Notes: a model not told the origin generated them from the letters alone. A stretch of 64,000 nt of DNA from Pyrinomonadaceae bacterium (GCA_014380365.1 JACMJZ010000029.1:434001-498000), one strand, 5' to 3'; shown: positions 15,629 to 24,647, numbered from the stretch's first letter. Translations and numbers: made by a program.

Positions 15629-16450
15629 ATGCCTGCAAACTTTAGAGACCTGATTGACCTAATGGACAAGCTGCGCTCACCCGATGGGTGTCCGTGGGAT
15701 CGTGAACAGACTTATGCCACGCTGGCGCCGATGCTCCTGGAAGAGGCCTATGAAGCCTTTGAGGCTGTGGAGGCAGCGCGCGACGGCCAGCCAAACGAGC
15801 TCCGTGACGAACTGGGCGATCTGCTTTTCCAAATTGTCTTCTACGCCCAAGTTGCGAAGGAGCGTGGCGAGTTCTCAATCGACGACGTGACCAGCGCCAT
15901 ACACGCCAAGATGGTGCGTCGGCACCCGCATGTTTTCGGCGATGTCGACGCTAACGATACCGCTACGGTGCTGCTGAATTGGGAAGCAATGAAAGCGGAA
16001 GAGCGTCGCGCTGCGGGGAACAGCGAGCGCGAAGGATCGCTCCTCGACGGGGTGTCATCAAAGGCGCCGGCGCTGATGGAAGCGCACCAGCTTTCAACGA
16101 AGGCCGCGCGGGTTGGGTTTGACTGGGAGAAGATTGAAGATATCTTCGCGAAGTTGGAAGAAGAACTTGGCGAACTCCGCGCAGCCATCCAGACGCATGC
16201 CAACTCGAAGAGCGAAGCCGATCACACAAAGGTTCGAGAAGAGATTGGAGACCTGCTGTTTGCGGCAACAAACATCGCCCGCCACTTACAGGTTGAGCCT
16301 GAGGCGGCCTTAAAACTGACTAACCGCAAATTCCGTCGGCGGTTCGGTCATATCGAAACTACGCTTACAGAACGCGGCCAGACATTTGACGAAACCACGA
16401 TCGATGGGATGGAAGAACTGTGGCAGGAGGCGAAGGAAAGCAAACAGTAG
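15629..16450 (+). CDS. mazG: Nucleoside triphosphate pyrophosphohydrolase MazG
   Basis: A 273-residue protein with two MazG domains. The first carries [17 protein letters not shown] and [13 protein letters not shown] with its metal-binding acidic residues. The second repeats the pattern in [10 protein letters not shown] and [17 protein letters not shown]. It hydrolyses noncanonical or excess NTPs to NMP and pyrophosphate, a housecleaning role also tied to stress survival. I place the start at ATG 15629; the upstream TTG frame is encoded by the heptameric array. A bidirectional terminator follows at 16542. Confidence 0.93.
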   Translation: MPANFRDLIDLMDKLRSPDGCPWDREQTYATLAPMLLEEAYEAFEAVEAARDGQPNELRDELGDLLFQIVFYAQVAKERGEFSIDDVTSAIHAKMVRRHPHVFGDVDANDTATVLLNWEAMKAEERRAAGNSEREGSLLDGVSSKAPALMEAHQLSTKAARVGFDWEKIEDIFAKLEEELGELRAAIQTHANSKSEADHTKVREEIGDLLFAATNIARHLQVEPEAALKLTNRKFRRRFGHIETTLTERGQTFDETTIDGMEELWQEAKESKQ

Positions 16451-16541
16451 ACAGCCGCCGATGATTCTCGCTAACGATACCTGGCGCGCGCTTACTGGGA
16501 CCGCGGGCGCCAACGAACGTAGGTCTTGTCGCCAATTGCAG

Positions 16542-16568
16542 AAAGGCCCGCTTCAGAAGCGGGCCTTT
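16542..16568. terminator. Bidirectional terminator between mazG and the M48 gene
   Basis: A perfect 12-bp stem (AAAGGCCCGCTT with AAGCGGGCCTTT) with a 3-nt loop. The A- and T-rich ends let it work for both converging transcripts. Confidence 0.88.
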
Positions 16569-16592
16569 GGCTAGAACGCAGGACATGTAATC

Positions 16593-18026
16593 CTAGTCCC
16601 TCAACTGCACAGTACGAAGAATGTTACTAAAGGCAGTCTGGAAACTGCGCGTTTCATTCTGCGGCGCCACCGCAATCATGTAGAACAACTGGCCATTGCG
16701 TAGTTGAGTTGTAATGACAGTCACAACCTCCTGCTGACCGGTTGCTTCATTAACGTTCGTCAAACTGCTCGTCAACGCTGTACGCCCGGACAGCGTCGAT
16801 CGCTGGATGCCGGTGCGTTGGCGCATATTGCCACCGCTCTGGGTCAAACTATTCAAGAACTCCTGCGTGGCTTGCTGCAGGTTGCGGCTTTGGGTTGGCG
16901 CAACGCCAAAGTTCACACCATGCGTATAAACAACCTGGTGCTGATATTGACCGTAGGCGCCTTCAGGTGCAAACCAAACCTCGTTGCCGCTGGCGAGTTC
17001 TCGCCAGTTACTCGGTACGTTGACTCGCAGGGCGCCGCCAAGTTCTGAATAGCTCTGGTAACGAGTCGAAGGTGCGGCAACTCGACCGAGTGGCGCATTC
17101 GTTGGATAGTTTCCAGTGTTCTCGCCGCTGGGATAGCGTTGACCGTTGCGCGCGATTTCTTCCATCGAAGACGCTCGGCCCATTCCGCGTAGGCTGGCCT
17201 GGATCTGCTGGAACCGTCGCGAATCCTGACCGGCGTTGCCGTTCACCCTTAACATCGCGGCCTCTTGATTGATCCGCGCGTTTCGATCTGCGGGGCTGGG
17301 ATGACTGCTAAACCAGCCACCGCCGCCGCTTCCCCCCTGTTGCTGGATGGTTTGAAACATCCGCGCCAGGTCGCGTGGATCGTAGCCCGCTCGGGCCATG
17401 ATTTGCGCCCCCAGGATATCTGCCTGCGTCTCATATTTGCGGCTATACTTCAGGGCGCCTGCGCCAAAGCCAATTTGACTTCCAGTGCCGATAATCGCGC
17501 CTGGCACACCGCCAATGACTGCGCCTGCTATCTGCCCTATGACTGATCCTATCTGGAACTTCTGTGTCTCTGTCGCCTGCGCGGTAGCGTGGCGCAATGC
17601 AACGTGACTAATCTCGTGGGCCATCACACCCGCCATCTCACCTTCGCTCCTTGCAGCCTCGATCATGCCGCGGTTGACATACATCGGACCACCGGGCAGC
17701 GCAAAGGCGTTAATGTCACGCGCGTTGACGACGTCAAACGAGTAATTAAACTCTCGATGTTGGAATTCCTCTGGAATTGCTGCTACGAGGCGCCGCCCAA
17801 CCGATTCAACATAATTGTCGACAACGTTATCGCGCAGTATCGGCATTTGCTGTTCAACTTGCTGTGCTGCCTTCCGCCCGAGTTCGACGTCGTCCGACAC
17901 TTTGTATTTATTCTTGGGTGTTACCACCCTCGTCTGCGCAACGATCGAGAGCGGCGTCGCGAACATCGCGAAAATGGCCACTGCTGCCATCAGCCGCTGT
18001 ACTCCGTAGTAATTGTTTCTAATCAT
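16593..18026 (-). CDS. Secreted M48 family zinc metalloprotease
   Basis: A 477-residue peptidase. The start is ATG 18026, preceded by GGAGGAGAAAG; the frame opens 30 bp earlier but without a ribosome-binding site. A signal peptide covers about residues 1-31. The active-site motif HEISH is in AGVMAHEISHVALRHA, and the third zinc ligand Glu is in the ETQADILG segment. The C-terminal third is a separate region of unknown fold (NVPSNWRELASGN). M48 enzymes of this BepA/LoiP type act on misfolded outer-membrane or periplasmic proteins. Confidence 0.9.
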   Translation of the reverse strand: MIRNNYYGVQRLMAAVAIFAMFATPLSIVAQTRVVTPKNKYKVSDDVELGRKAAQQVEQQMPILRDNVVDNYVESVGRRLVAAIPEEFQHREFNYSFDVVNARDINAFALPGGPMYVNRGMIEAARSEGEMAGVMAHEISHVALRHATAQATETQKFQIGSVIGQIAGAVIGGVPGAIIGTGSQIGFGAGALKYSRKYETQADILGAQIMARAGYDPRDLARMFQTIQQQGGSGGGGWFSSHPSPADRNARINQEAAMLRVNGNAGQDSRRFQQIQASLRGMGRASSMEEIARNGQRYPSGENTGNYPTNAPLGRVAAPSTRYQSYSELGGALRVNVPSNWRELASGNEVWFAPEGAYGQYQHQVVYTHGVNFGVAPTQSRNLQQATQEFLNSLTQSGGNMRQRTGIQRSTLSGRTALTSSLTNVNEATGQQEVVTVITTQLRNGQLFYMIAVAPQNETRSFQTAFSNILRTVQLRD

Positions 18027-18230
18027 CTTTCTCCTCCGTGCTGCGTAGCCTGGCAATTGATGCCGATGAACTCCGCTCTTAATCCTGACTTCATCTATTC
18101 AACCTGCCTTGAACAACGAAAAGAATCATCAACCCTGGGAGAGCGGGTCGTCTATTTTTCATTTTCTCGCGTCCTCGCCGGGTACAATTCTTGTCTCCGT
18201 ATAAAAGCGGACCGGGAAGAGAGCTTTCGG

Positions 18231-18279
18231 CTGGTCTAGCGTTTGATTAGCTGGTCTAAGTTGGGGTTTGCCTGGTCTA
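18231..18279. repeat. Three CTGGTCTA direct repeats in the M48 upstream region
   Basis: CTGGTCTA occurs at 18231, 18251 and 18272, a spacing of 20 and 21 bp, or two turns of the helix. They lie 205-253 bp upstream of the M48 start, in the 490-bp gap before the DUF4870-like gene. They could be operator sites for a dimeric or oligomeric regulator; nothing else in the gap looks coding. Confidence 0.5.
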
Positions 18280-18429
18280 GGTTGCCAACAGGTTATAAAT
18301 CCAAAGCTGAAGCTGAACCAAAACGCAACATCTGCTGCGTCCTTAAGCACGATTTCAGTTCGAAAATTATTCAAGTTGACTCCCCTGTAAACCCTCCGTG
18401 GCTGTCACTGCAAGGTCAATGCCACAGGC

Positions 18430-18494
18430 GTTCAGAGTACAACCTTAAGGTTGCTTTTCACGTTACCAGGCAGGCTAAAGCTTGTATTCCAAAC
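18430..18494. repeat. GTTCAGAGT palindromic element, copy 2
   Basis: This copy starts with GTTCAGAGTACAACCTTAAG and ends in GGCTAAAGCTTG plus TATTCCAAAC. Aligned by eye it shares about three quarters of its bases with the reverse complement of 51653-51715. It lies in non-coding DNA. Confidence 0.7.
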
Positions 18495-18517
18495 GGCTAC
18501 ATTCATTCGCCTACCGG

Positions 18518-19204
18518 TCAGGATTTGTTTCGCGGCTTAATATGCTCGTTGAACCACTGAGTGAATTCATTGACAGGTGCGATATGGTGTGGCTCGCCCT
18601 TCCAAACGCGTCTCATCGATATCAGCAGAAATATGAAGGCGGCCAACCCGAAAAGTTTTCCTCCAATCGAGTTGTCAGTGATCGCTGCCACCACTCCGAA
18701 AAGTGTCTGCACCACCAGGATTGCAAGATGCAAGGCGAGTCCCTGCGAAGCGTGAAAACGCACTCTGACTTCCGAGCGCGGTACCAGGAACAACTCGATC
18801 AGGGAAATAACTACGCCAATGTAAAACGGCGCATAGGGCAAGATCATGGCCCACTTTTCCGGTAAGCCTAAGCCCACCACCGTTCTCGACGTGGGCTTTT
18901 GTTTGACCGGTAGATTTGGCGCGAGCGCCGGCTGATAGGGCGTGGGTGGCGAATAAGTGGGAGGAACAAAAACTGACGGGTAAGGCGATTCAATTTGAAG
19001 ATTGTCGTAACGCCGCGTGGGAGCTTCTGAATGAATGTTGCTACGAGCGCTTTCGTTTGCGGAGGAGCCGATTTCGCGCGTGGCCCTTGTTACCTCTTTC
19101 GTAGGCGGGCCGCCAGCGCCGGGGTGTCCCCACACCTCTTCGGTCTTTCTAACCTCGTTCTCATCGAGCGGATTAGTGTCGTATTTGCTCTTCTTGGTCT
19201 CCAT
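18518..19204 (-). CDS. Membrane protein with DUF4870/Tic20-like domain
   Basis: A 228-residue protein. The first 120 residues are hydrophilic and Pro-rich, without a recognised domain. The C-terminal 100 residues hold three to four membrane segments with the pattern ILPYAPFYIGVVISLIELFL, then RVRFHASQGLALHLAI, then a final helix, as in DUF4870/Tic20-like proteins. The function is unknown. It is downstream of the JAB gene on the same strand, with a 42-bp gap, so the two may form an operon. Confidence 0.7.
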   Translation of the reverse strand: METKKSKYDTNPLDENEVRKTEEVWGHPGAGGPPTKEVTRATREIGSSANESARSNIHSEAPTRRYDNLQIESPYPSVFVPPTYSPPTPYQPALAPNLPVKQKPTSRTVVGLGLPEKWAMILPYAPFYIGVVISLIELFLVPRSEVRVRFHASQGLALHLAILVVQTLFGVVAAITDNSIGGKLFGLAAFIFLLISMRRVWKGEPHHIAPVNEFTQWFNEHIKPRNKS

Positions 19205-19246
19205 CTTCAGGAGTTCCTACGCTAATGGTGTTTCTTTGGTTCAATC

Positions 19247-19663
19247 TTACTCGCCCGCAACACCATACTCAACCTGTTCCCATCGGTCGTCGCGCTCCGA
19301 AATACGAAAAGCGCGCATCACGGGCTGGACACCCGCTAAACCAATGATGAAATAGATGGCGCGGGGGTAATAGGCCAAACGCACATCGGTTGCAGAAGGC
19401 TCAGGTTCAACAGAGCGCGGATGGGAATGATAAATGCCGAGGAGGCTTTCGCCGCGTTCACGCATCTGTCTTTGAGCAGCGAAGAGATCCTCGGGAGCTG
19501 CCTCGTAGGAAACGATTTTGTCAGCGGCGACATTACGCAACGAATAAATGCTCCGCGCCCGTCCGTCGTCCTGGCCGCCTATCAAACCGCAACACTCGGC
19601 CGGTGCAGCTTCCTTCGCATATGCAAAAATCTCATCTAGTTGGGACGGAGACAGAGTAGTCAT
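19247..19663 (-). CDS. M67 family JAB/MPN metalloprotease
   Basis: A 138-residue protein with a complete JAMM zinc motif: Glu in AECCGLIGG near the N-terminus, then HSHP and the distal SATD (YHSHPRSVEPEPSATD). I chose ATG 19663; the longer frame to 19717 overlaps the divergent antitoxin region. Bacterial JAB proteins cleave the C-terminus of ubiquitin-like sulfur carriers such as ThiS or CysO relatives. No carrier, E1-like enzyme or cysteine synthase gene is next to it here, so its partner is unknown. Confidence 0.85.
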   Translation of the reverse strand: MTTLSPSQLDEIFAYAKEAAPAECCGLIGGQDDGRARSIYSLRNVAADKIVSYEAAPEDLFAAQRQMRERGESLLGIYHSHPRSVEPEPSATDVRLAYYPRAIYFIIGLAGVQPVMRAFRISERDDRWEQVEYGVAGE

Positions 19664-19704
19664 TTGGCTTGCCTGCGCGACCAGTTTTGCTAAGATTACT
19701 TTCG

Positions 19705-19938
19705 ATGTCAAAAGCATTTGAAGAAATTGCCCGAGAGGCTACCCAGCTTTCGCGCGAGCAAAGGAATCACCTCGCGAGCCTCTTGCTCGAATTGAACGAA
19801 GACTCCGCAGACACGGCGGTATCCGCTGAGTGGGAACGCGAGATTCTGGCGCGCATCAGAGCGGTTGATGAGGGCGAAACAGAAGGGGTTTCGTTCGAAG
19901 ACGTAATGCGCGAAGCTGAAGGCCGCCTCAGCTCATGA
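19705..19938 (+). CDS. Addiction module component (antitoxin)
   Basis: A 77-residue acidic protein of the putative addiction-module family. It has the usual helical N-terminus (FEEIAREATQLSREQRNHLA) and ends in EGVSFEDVMREAEGRL. It would bind and neutralise a RelE/ParE-type toxin. The start is ATG 19705, since the frame upstream overlaps the divergent JAB gene. Its stop overlaps the next ATG as ATGA, the standard coupling to the toxin gene, but that toxin is broken. Confidence 0.85.
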   Translation: MSKAFEEIAREATQLSREQRNHLASLLLELNEDSADTAVSAEWEREILARIRAVDEGETEGVSFEDVMREAEGRLSS

Positions 19939-20235
19939 GAATTAGATTTGTCGACGAGGCCGGGTTGAATTCCTCGATGGCATCTCATACTACGATAAGC
20001 AACAAAATAAGCTCAGTCGCCGCTTCAAAGTCGAGGTTGAGCAAACGCTACTTTGGCTGGCCCAGCATCCAGAAGTTTGCCGACTTAGACCGGGTGGTTA
20101 CCGAAGACTGAACCTGCGGATCTTCCTTATTATATTCCATACATTGTTAGGGGCTCGACCTTGTGGGTTCTTGCCATCGCTCACCAACGCCGCAGACCTG
20201 AGTATTGGATTCAACGAAAAGGAAAGGCCACTTGA
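19935..20235 (+). pseudogene. RelE/ParE-type toxin, inactivated by two frameshifts
   Basis: Reading the three frames in turn rebuilds a full toxin. Frame 1 gives MRIRFVDEAGL from 19935. Frame 2 from about 19967 gives EFLDGISYYDKQQ, then WLAQHPEVCRLRPGGYRRLN. Frame 3 from about 20128 gives YYIPYIVRGSTLWVLAIAH and ends WIQRKGKAT with a stop at 20233-20235. Each shift is explained by loss of one base, near 19962-19967 and near 20126-20129. These are the conserved blocks of the family that pairs with this antitoxin. Unless the reads are wrong twice, no toxin is made. Confidence 0.82.
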
Positions 20236-20285
20236 TGTGTTGCCGCGGCGGCAAGTTAACCAGCTCGATCCCGCGCCCGATCGTA

Positions 20286-22094
20286 TTACTCCTTCACAAC
20301 TTGAAGGTGCAGTTCTTCCAACTGTTTCGCATCAACCTCGCCGGGCGCGTCAATCATGAGGTCTGTCGCAGACGCTGTCTTGGGAAACGCCATCACGTCG
20401 CGAATGTTCTCGGTCGGCACGAGCACCATCAGCAGTCGCTCGATGCCTGGTGCGATCCCGCCGTGTGGCGGTGTGCCAAACTCCAGCGCGTCAAGAAAGA
20501 ACCCGAAGCGGGAACGCGCTTCTTCCGTAGTCATTCCGAGGGCCTTGAACACGAGCCGCTGCACGTCGCGCCGGTGAATACGAATCGATCCGCTGGCCAG
20601 CTCGACGCCATTGATAACCGGGTCGTAAGCTTTGGTGCGAATCTGGCCAAGCAAAGCGGTCTCACCACCGTCGACGGCGCGTTCGAGCAGTGTCAGATCT
20701 TCGTCAACCGGCGAAGTGAACGGATGATGCATTGCATAGTAGCGATCGTCCTCTTCGTGATACTCGAACATCGGAAACTCCGTGACCCACAAAGGCGCGT
20801 ACACATTCGCCGGGATCAACTTCTCACGCCGCGCCACTTCATTCCGCAACGCGCCCAAACTCGCTGCGACAGTTTTTGATTTTCCCGCAACGACCAAAAC
20901 CGCATCGCCTTTTTCCGCTTGCGCGGCTGCTGCAAGACGCGCCACCCCGTCCGTACCCAAAGCCTTCAGCAATGATGAAGTGGTTTCATCACCGAGTTTT
21001 ATCCACGCCAGCCCGGTGGCTCCATAGCGTTTGGCAAACTCCTGCAGTTCGTCCAGAGTTTTGCGGGAAATGCTCGCGCCTCCCCGAACAACCAGCCCCT
21101 TCACTTCTCCGCCGGCAGCCAGTGCGGAAGCGTAAGGCGCGAAATCTGTCCCTTCCAGCGCGGAGGACAGGTCCTGCAACTCCATTCCCGCGATTCGCAA
21201 ATCAGGCTTGTCCGAGCCCCAACGTTTCATCGCTTCAGCATAAGTGAAACGCGGAAACGGCAGCGCCAACTCAACCCGGATTAGTTTAAAGACGCGGGCG
21301 AAGAGTCCTTCAGTTATCGAATAGATCTGATCGAGCGTGGCGAAACTCATCTCCACGTCGAGCTGTGTAAATTCCGGCTGACGATCGGCACGCAGATCCT
21401 CGTCGCGGAAACACCGGGCGATCTGAAAATACCTGTCCAGTCCCGCAATCATGCAGAGCTGTTTGAACAACTGCGGAGACTGCGGCAACGCAAAAAACTT
21501 TCCGGGCTGAATACGCGACGGAACAATATAATCCCGCGCGCCTTCGGGTGTTGACTTGATGAGAATCGGAGTTTCAAGTTCCGTGAACCCCTGCTCATCC
21601 ATGTAACTCCGAATCTCACGCAGCACGCGATGGCGCAGACGCAGATTCGCCTGAAGCTGCGGGCGGCGCAGATCAAGATAGCGATACTTCAAACGCAGGT
21701 CTTCGCTGGCCAGCGAGTCGGTCGGCGCGTCCAATTGAAAAGGAAGCGTACGCGCATCGTTGAGCATCAACACCTCTGCGGCGCGCACTTCCACGTCGCC
21801 GGTGGGCAGCTTGGAGTTGCGCGAGGCTTCATCCCGCAGCAGTACTTTGCCGGTGACCGCGATTACATATTCGCCCCGAGCTTCCTTTGCCTTCGCGTGG
21901 GCCGCAGGCGCATCTTCCGAGTTGCAGACGACCTGGGTGATGCCGTCGCGATCGCGCATGTCGATAAACGTGAGCTCACCGAAGTCGCGGCGACGCGCCA
22001 CCCAGCCCATCAAGGTGACAGTTTTCCCGACGTGGTCGGTTCTTAAGGCGCCGCAGGAATGCGTGCGCTCGAGGTCTCCAAGGTTATCGAGCAT
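20286..22094 (-). CDS. aspS: Aspartyl-tRNA synthetase
   Basis: A 602-residue class II synthetase with bacterial architecture. The N-terminal OB-fold anticodon-binding domain contains GWVARRRDFG and FIDMRDRDG. The catalytic core has FRDEDLRADRQPEFTQLD (motif 2) and GGIAPGIERLLM (motif 3). Between them lies the bacterial GAD insertion at about 290-420. It charges tRNA-Asp, and in organisms lacking asparagine synthetase routes it can also charge tRNA-Asn; which applies here cannot be told. It is transcribed toward the broken toxin gene. Confidence 0.97.
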   Translation of the reverse strand: MLDNLGDLERTHSCGALRTDHVGKTVTLMGWVARRRDFGELTFIDMRDRDGITQVVCNSEDAPAAHAKAKEARGEYVIAVTGKVLLRDEASRNSKLPTGDVEVRAAEVLMLNDARTLPFQLDAPTDSLASEDLRLKYRYLDLRRPQLQANLRLRHRVLREIRSYMDEQGFTELETPILIKSTPEGARDYIVPSRIQPGKFFALPQSPQLFKQLCMIAGLDRYFQIARCFRDEDLRADRQPEFTQLDVEMSFATLDQIYSITEGLFARVFKLIRVELALPFPRFTYAEAMKRWGSDKPDLRIAGMELQDLSSALEGTDFAPYASALAAGGEVKGLVVRGGASISRKTLDELQEFAKRYGATGLAWIKLGDETTSSLLKALGTDGVARLAAAAQAEKGDAVLVVAGKSKTVAASLGALRNEVARREKLIPANVYAPLWVTEFPMFEYHEEDDRYYAMHHPFTSPVDEDLTLLERAVDGGETALLGQIRTKAYDPVINGVELASGSIRIHRRDVQRLVFKALGMTTEEARSRFGFFLDALEFGTPPHGGIAPGIERLLMVLVPTENIRDVMAFPKTASATDLMIDAPGEVDAKQLEELHLQVVKE

Positions 22095-22167
22095 GTTCTG
22101 AATATTAACCGCGTGAGGCTAACGAAGCCAACAGACTAAACTGCTGGTGCTGTCCTGTTTTGACCTA

Positions 22168-22217
22168 GTCTCTGTGCGTCCTCTGTGTTCTCTGTGTCTC
22201 GGAGGTTACACAGAGAA
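22168..22217. repeat. CTCTGTGT short repeats with inverted partner
   Basis: TCTCTGTG, CTCTGTGT and TCTCTGTGT occur in series and are followed by ACACAGAGAA in inverse orientation, between aspS and the VOC gene. No gene is visible in this gap. Confidence 0.6.
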
Positions 22218-22236
22218 AACTGAAATTGGGACATTG

Positions 22237-22614
22237 CTAAACTGCTTGCGCGAGCTCTATCAGATTGCCGCCGGGATCGCGCACATAAAACCGCGGCTTG
22301 CCTGGCATGGGCTGATCGTCGGGAATGATCTCAATACCGCCCGCACGCAGTTGCTCTTCCGCGAAAGCGACATGAGCAACCGTGTAACAAACATGCCCCT
22401 TGCGCGTTTGCCCATTAGCCGCGTCCGCTTTAGCCGAAAGGTGTAGCTGCAAGGCGCCGAGCTCGTACCAAGCGCCGCCCCGCCCCTGCAACTCCACTGG
22501 CTTCGGTATTTCTTTCAGGCCCAACACCGAACCATAGAAGCGCTTCGCCTCGTCCTCGAGAGATTTCGGCACGACGACGTTCACGTGATCGATTCGGATG
22601 ATTCCAATGGTCAT
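22237..22614 (-). CDS. VOC family protein (glyoxalase/dioxygenase fold)
   Basis: A 125-residue protein of the vicinal oxygen chelate superfamily. It begins IIRIDHVNVVVP, has FYGSVLGLKEIPKP, and ends FYVRDPGGNLIELAQ, where a metal-binding Glu is expected. The specific reaction is unknown. Its ATG at 22614 overlaps the stop of the DUF1572 gene (ATGA), which sets the start and indicates translational coupling. Confidence 0.85.
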   Translation of the reverse strand: MTIGIIRIDHVNVVVPKSLEDEAKRFYGSVLGLKEIPKPVELQGRGGAWYELGALQLHLSAKADAANGQTRKGHVCYTVAHVAFAEEQLRAGGIEIIPDDQPMPGKPRFYVRDPGGNLIELAQAV

Positions 22615-23162
22615 GGATTTCGTGGATCTCGTATGCTTTTCGGTGAGTTGAGGTTCACCGACTTGTTCCGCGGAATGCTCAAAGACTTCCACTCCGCCGA
22701 TCGGAAATGCTTCGCCAGGAAAATAATCTGGCCAATGTGATTGGCGTAATGCATCAACTGCCGATTAATCGCCTGAATCACCGTGTGCTCCTCGCCGCGA
22801 ATCATGACCTTCTTGCCCAAGTCGTCGGCGCGCAATGGCTCGAGGGCGTCGAAAACTTGCTGCCAACCTTTCTCCCAGTAGGCGAGCACATCTTCTTTGC
22901 CTGCCTTCGGTTCAATAACAAACTCTGTATCGCGATTGCGATCGGGCTTTTCGCCGTCGGTAGTTAGAAAGTCGGTCCAGCGCGAAAACATATTGCCGGC
23001 CATGTGCTTCATGATCACTGCAATGCTGTTTCCCTCTTCATCGAGCGTGATGAAAAACTCGTCCTCGTTGAGTTGATCAAGCGCTTTGTCAGCGAGCTTC
23101 TTGTAAGCGCGCAGACTCGCGATCGAGTCTTCAAGGTAGTGTGTTGCTAGTGATTCGTTCAT
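22611..23162 (-). CDS. DinB-like DUF1572 family protein
   Basis: A 183-residue four-helix-bundle type protein. It shows ALDQLNEDEFF, then SIAVIMKHMAGNMFSRWTDF, with later EHTVIQAINRQLMHYANHIGQI, the His-rich pattern of DinB/DUF1572 proteins that usually bind a metal. Its catalytic role, if any, is not known; related proteins handle thiols. The start is ATG 23162, about 30 bp after hisS. It sits in a hisS-DUF1572-VOC transcription unit. Confidence 0.82.
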   Translation of the reverse strand: MNESLATHYLEDSIASLRAYKKLADKALDQLNEDEFFITLDEEGNSIAVIMKHMAGNMFSRWTDFLTTDGEKPDRNRDTEFVIEPKAGKEDVLAYWEKGWQQVFDALEPLRADDLGKKVMIRGEEHTVIQAINRQLMHYANHIGQIIFLAKHFRSAEWKSLSIPRNKSVNLNSPKSIRDPRNP

Positions 23163-23191
23163 AACCCAATCATAGCCTGCGACGGTTGGCC

Positions 23192-24583
23192 TCATTTCAA
23201 CGCAGCGCGGACGGCGTCGGCAACGCTCTCGCGCTTCACTGTCCGCTGTTCTCCCGTTTTCATGTCTTTGATGGCAACTTCGCCCCGGAGTCTTTCTTCA
23301 TCACCGATAACGGCAACGAACGGAATTCCGCGAGCTGAAGCGTACTTAAACTGCTTTCCCAGCTTGTCTGCTTCAGGATAGAGGTCAACTCGAAGACCCT
23401 TGTTGCGCAACTCTTGCGCAATAGAGATTGAATCCGCGACCGATGCTTCATTCCAGATGCTTACCATCAGATCAGCCGGCGAACCGACGAGCTCTGCCGG
23501 AAACATCTCGCGCTCCGCCATAACTACGATGATTCGTTCAAGGCCTAACGAAAAACCACACGCCGGAACGTCCTGGCCTAGAAACATTCCTACGAGATTA
23601 TCGTACCGACCGCCACCACCCAAACTGCCTGGAAGGTCTTTGACGTTGATCTCCATGATCGCGCCGGTGTAATAGGACAGCCCGCGCGCCAGGCTTGGGT
23701 CGATCTGAATTTTCGCTCCAATACCTTCGGGTCCAGCAAACTCAATAATCGAGCGAAGTTCATCGACTCCTTTAGCGCCTAGCTCGTTGTCACCCACAAA
23801 CTCAACGAGCCGTCCGAGCACCGCTGCGTTTAATGCTCGGCGTTTCTGCGGCGCTTCTTCAGCCATCGCAATCTCGGCGGCATGGTCGAGCGAACTCAAT
23901 TCGGCGAAAAAGTCGAGCAGTCTACCTCCCGCAACAGCTTCAATACCTCGTTCGCTAAACTCTTTCTCGACTCCGTCTCGACCAATCTTGTCCAGCTTGT
24001 CGAGCGATATAAGTGCGGCATCATGTTTCTCAGCCGCTATTCCCGCTGTTTGAAGTACCCCGGTTAATGCATACCGGTGATTAATCCGGATCGCGAAATC
24101 GCGGAAACCAAGCTGCGTCAGAACGTCACTAGCCGCAGCGCAAATCTCAGCTTCAACCAGCATCGATCGCGAGCCCAGGATGTCGACGTCGCACTGGTAA
24201 AACTCACGAAACCGGCCGCGGGCTGGACGATCAGCGCGCCAGACGGGCTGAATCTGATAGCGCTTGAAAAACTTCGGTAGCTCGTTCTGATATTGGGCAA
24301 CAACGCGGGCGAGGGGAACCGTCAAGTCGTAACGCAGAGCGAGATCGGCTTCACCAGTTTTTTCATGTTCACCACGCTTGAGGATTTTGAAGATGAGTTG
24401 GTTCCCTTCCTCACCATACTTTCCCATCAGCGTTTCGATGTTCTCGACGGCTGGAGTCTCGAGGGGTTCGAAACCGTAGCGCTCGTACACTTCCTTAATG
24501 ACTCCGATGACGTAATCACGCCGCCGGACGTCGGCAGGAAGAAAATCACGCATGCCGCGCGCTGGTTGAGTCTTGGTTCCCAT
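23192..24583 (-). CDS. hisS: Histidyl-tRNA synthetase
   Basis: A 463-residue class II synthetase. Motif 1 is near GMRDFLPADVRRRDYV, motif 2 is FYQCDVDILG, the histidine-specific loops are GLSYYTGAIMEIN and GGGRYDNLVGMF, and motif 3 is ACGFSLGLERI. The C-terminal anticodon-binding domain covers about the last 95 residues (LRVDLYPEADKLGKQFKYA). It attaches histidine to tRNA-His in the cytoplasm. It is the first gene of the hisS-DUF1572-VOC group. Confidence 0.97.
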   Translation of the reverse strand: MGTKTQPARGMRDFLPADVRRRDYVIGVIKEVYERYGFEPLETPAVENIETLMGKYGEEGNQLIFKILKRGEHEKTGEADLALRYDLTVPLARVVAQYQNELPKFFKRYQIQPVWRADRPARGRFREFYQCDVDILGSRSMLVEAEICAAASDVLTQLGFRDFAIRINHRYALTGVLQTAGIAAEKHDAALISLDKLDKIGRDGVEKEFSERGIEAVAGGRLLDFFAELSSLDHAAEIAMAEEAPQKRRALNAAVLGRLVEFVGDNELGAKGVDELRSIIEFAGPEGIGAKIQIDPSLARGLSYYTGAIMEINVKDLPGSLGGGGRYDNLVGMFLGQDVPACGFSLGLERIIVVMAEREMFPAELVGSPADLMVSIWNEASVADSISIAQELRNKGLRVDLYPEADKLGKQFKYASARGIPFVAVIGDEERLRGEVAIKDMKTGEQRTVKRESVADAVRAALK

Positions 24584-24606
24584 CGGTGTTGGTTATGAAG
24601 CCTTCA

Positions 24607-24637
24607 CGCCCTCCCTAACGGTCGGGTTACTGCCCGC
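24607..24637. repeat. Partial copy of the CTCCCTGACGGTCGGG repeat
   Basis: CTCCCTAACGGTCGGG followed by TTACTGCCCGC matches one half of the longer elements at 28341 and 59634. It lies in the hisS/carbonic anhydrase gap. Confidence 0.5.
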
Positions 24638-24647
24638 TGCCCACTGC

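Noticed and set aside
12902-16450. The repeat arrays as a CRISPR array
   Set aside because: The units are 7 bp, contiguous and lack unique spacers; no cas gene is present.
19669-19704. Upstream start of the antitoxin frame
   Set aside because: It would overlap the divergent JAB gene region and adds residues not typical of the family; ATG 19705 starts the conserved part.
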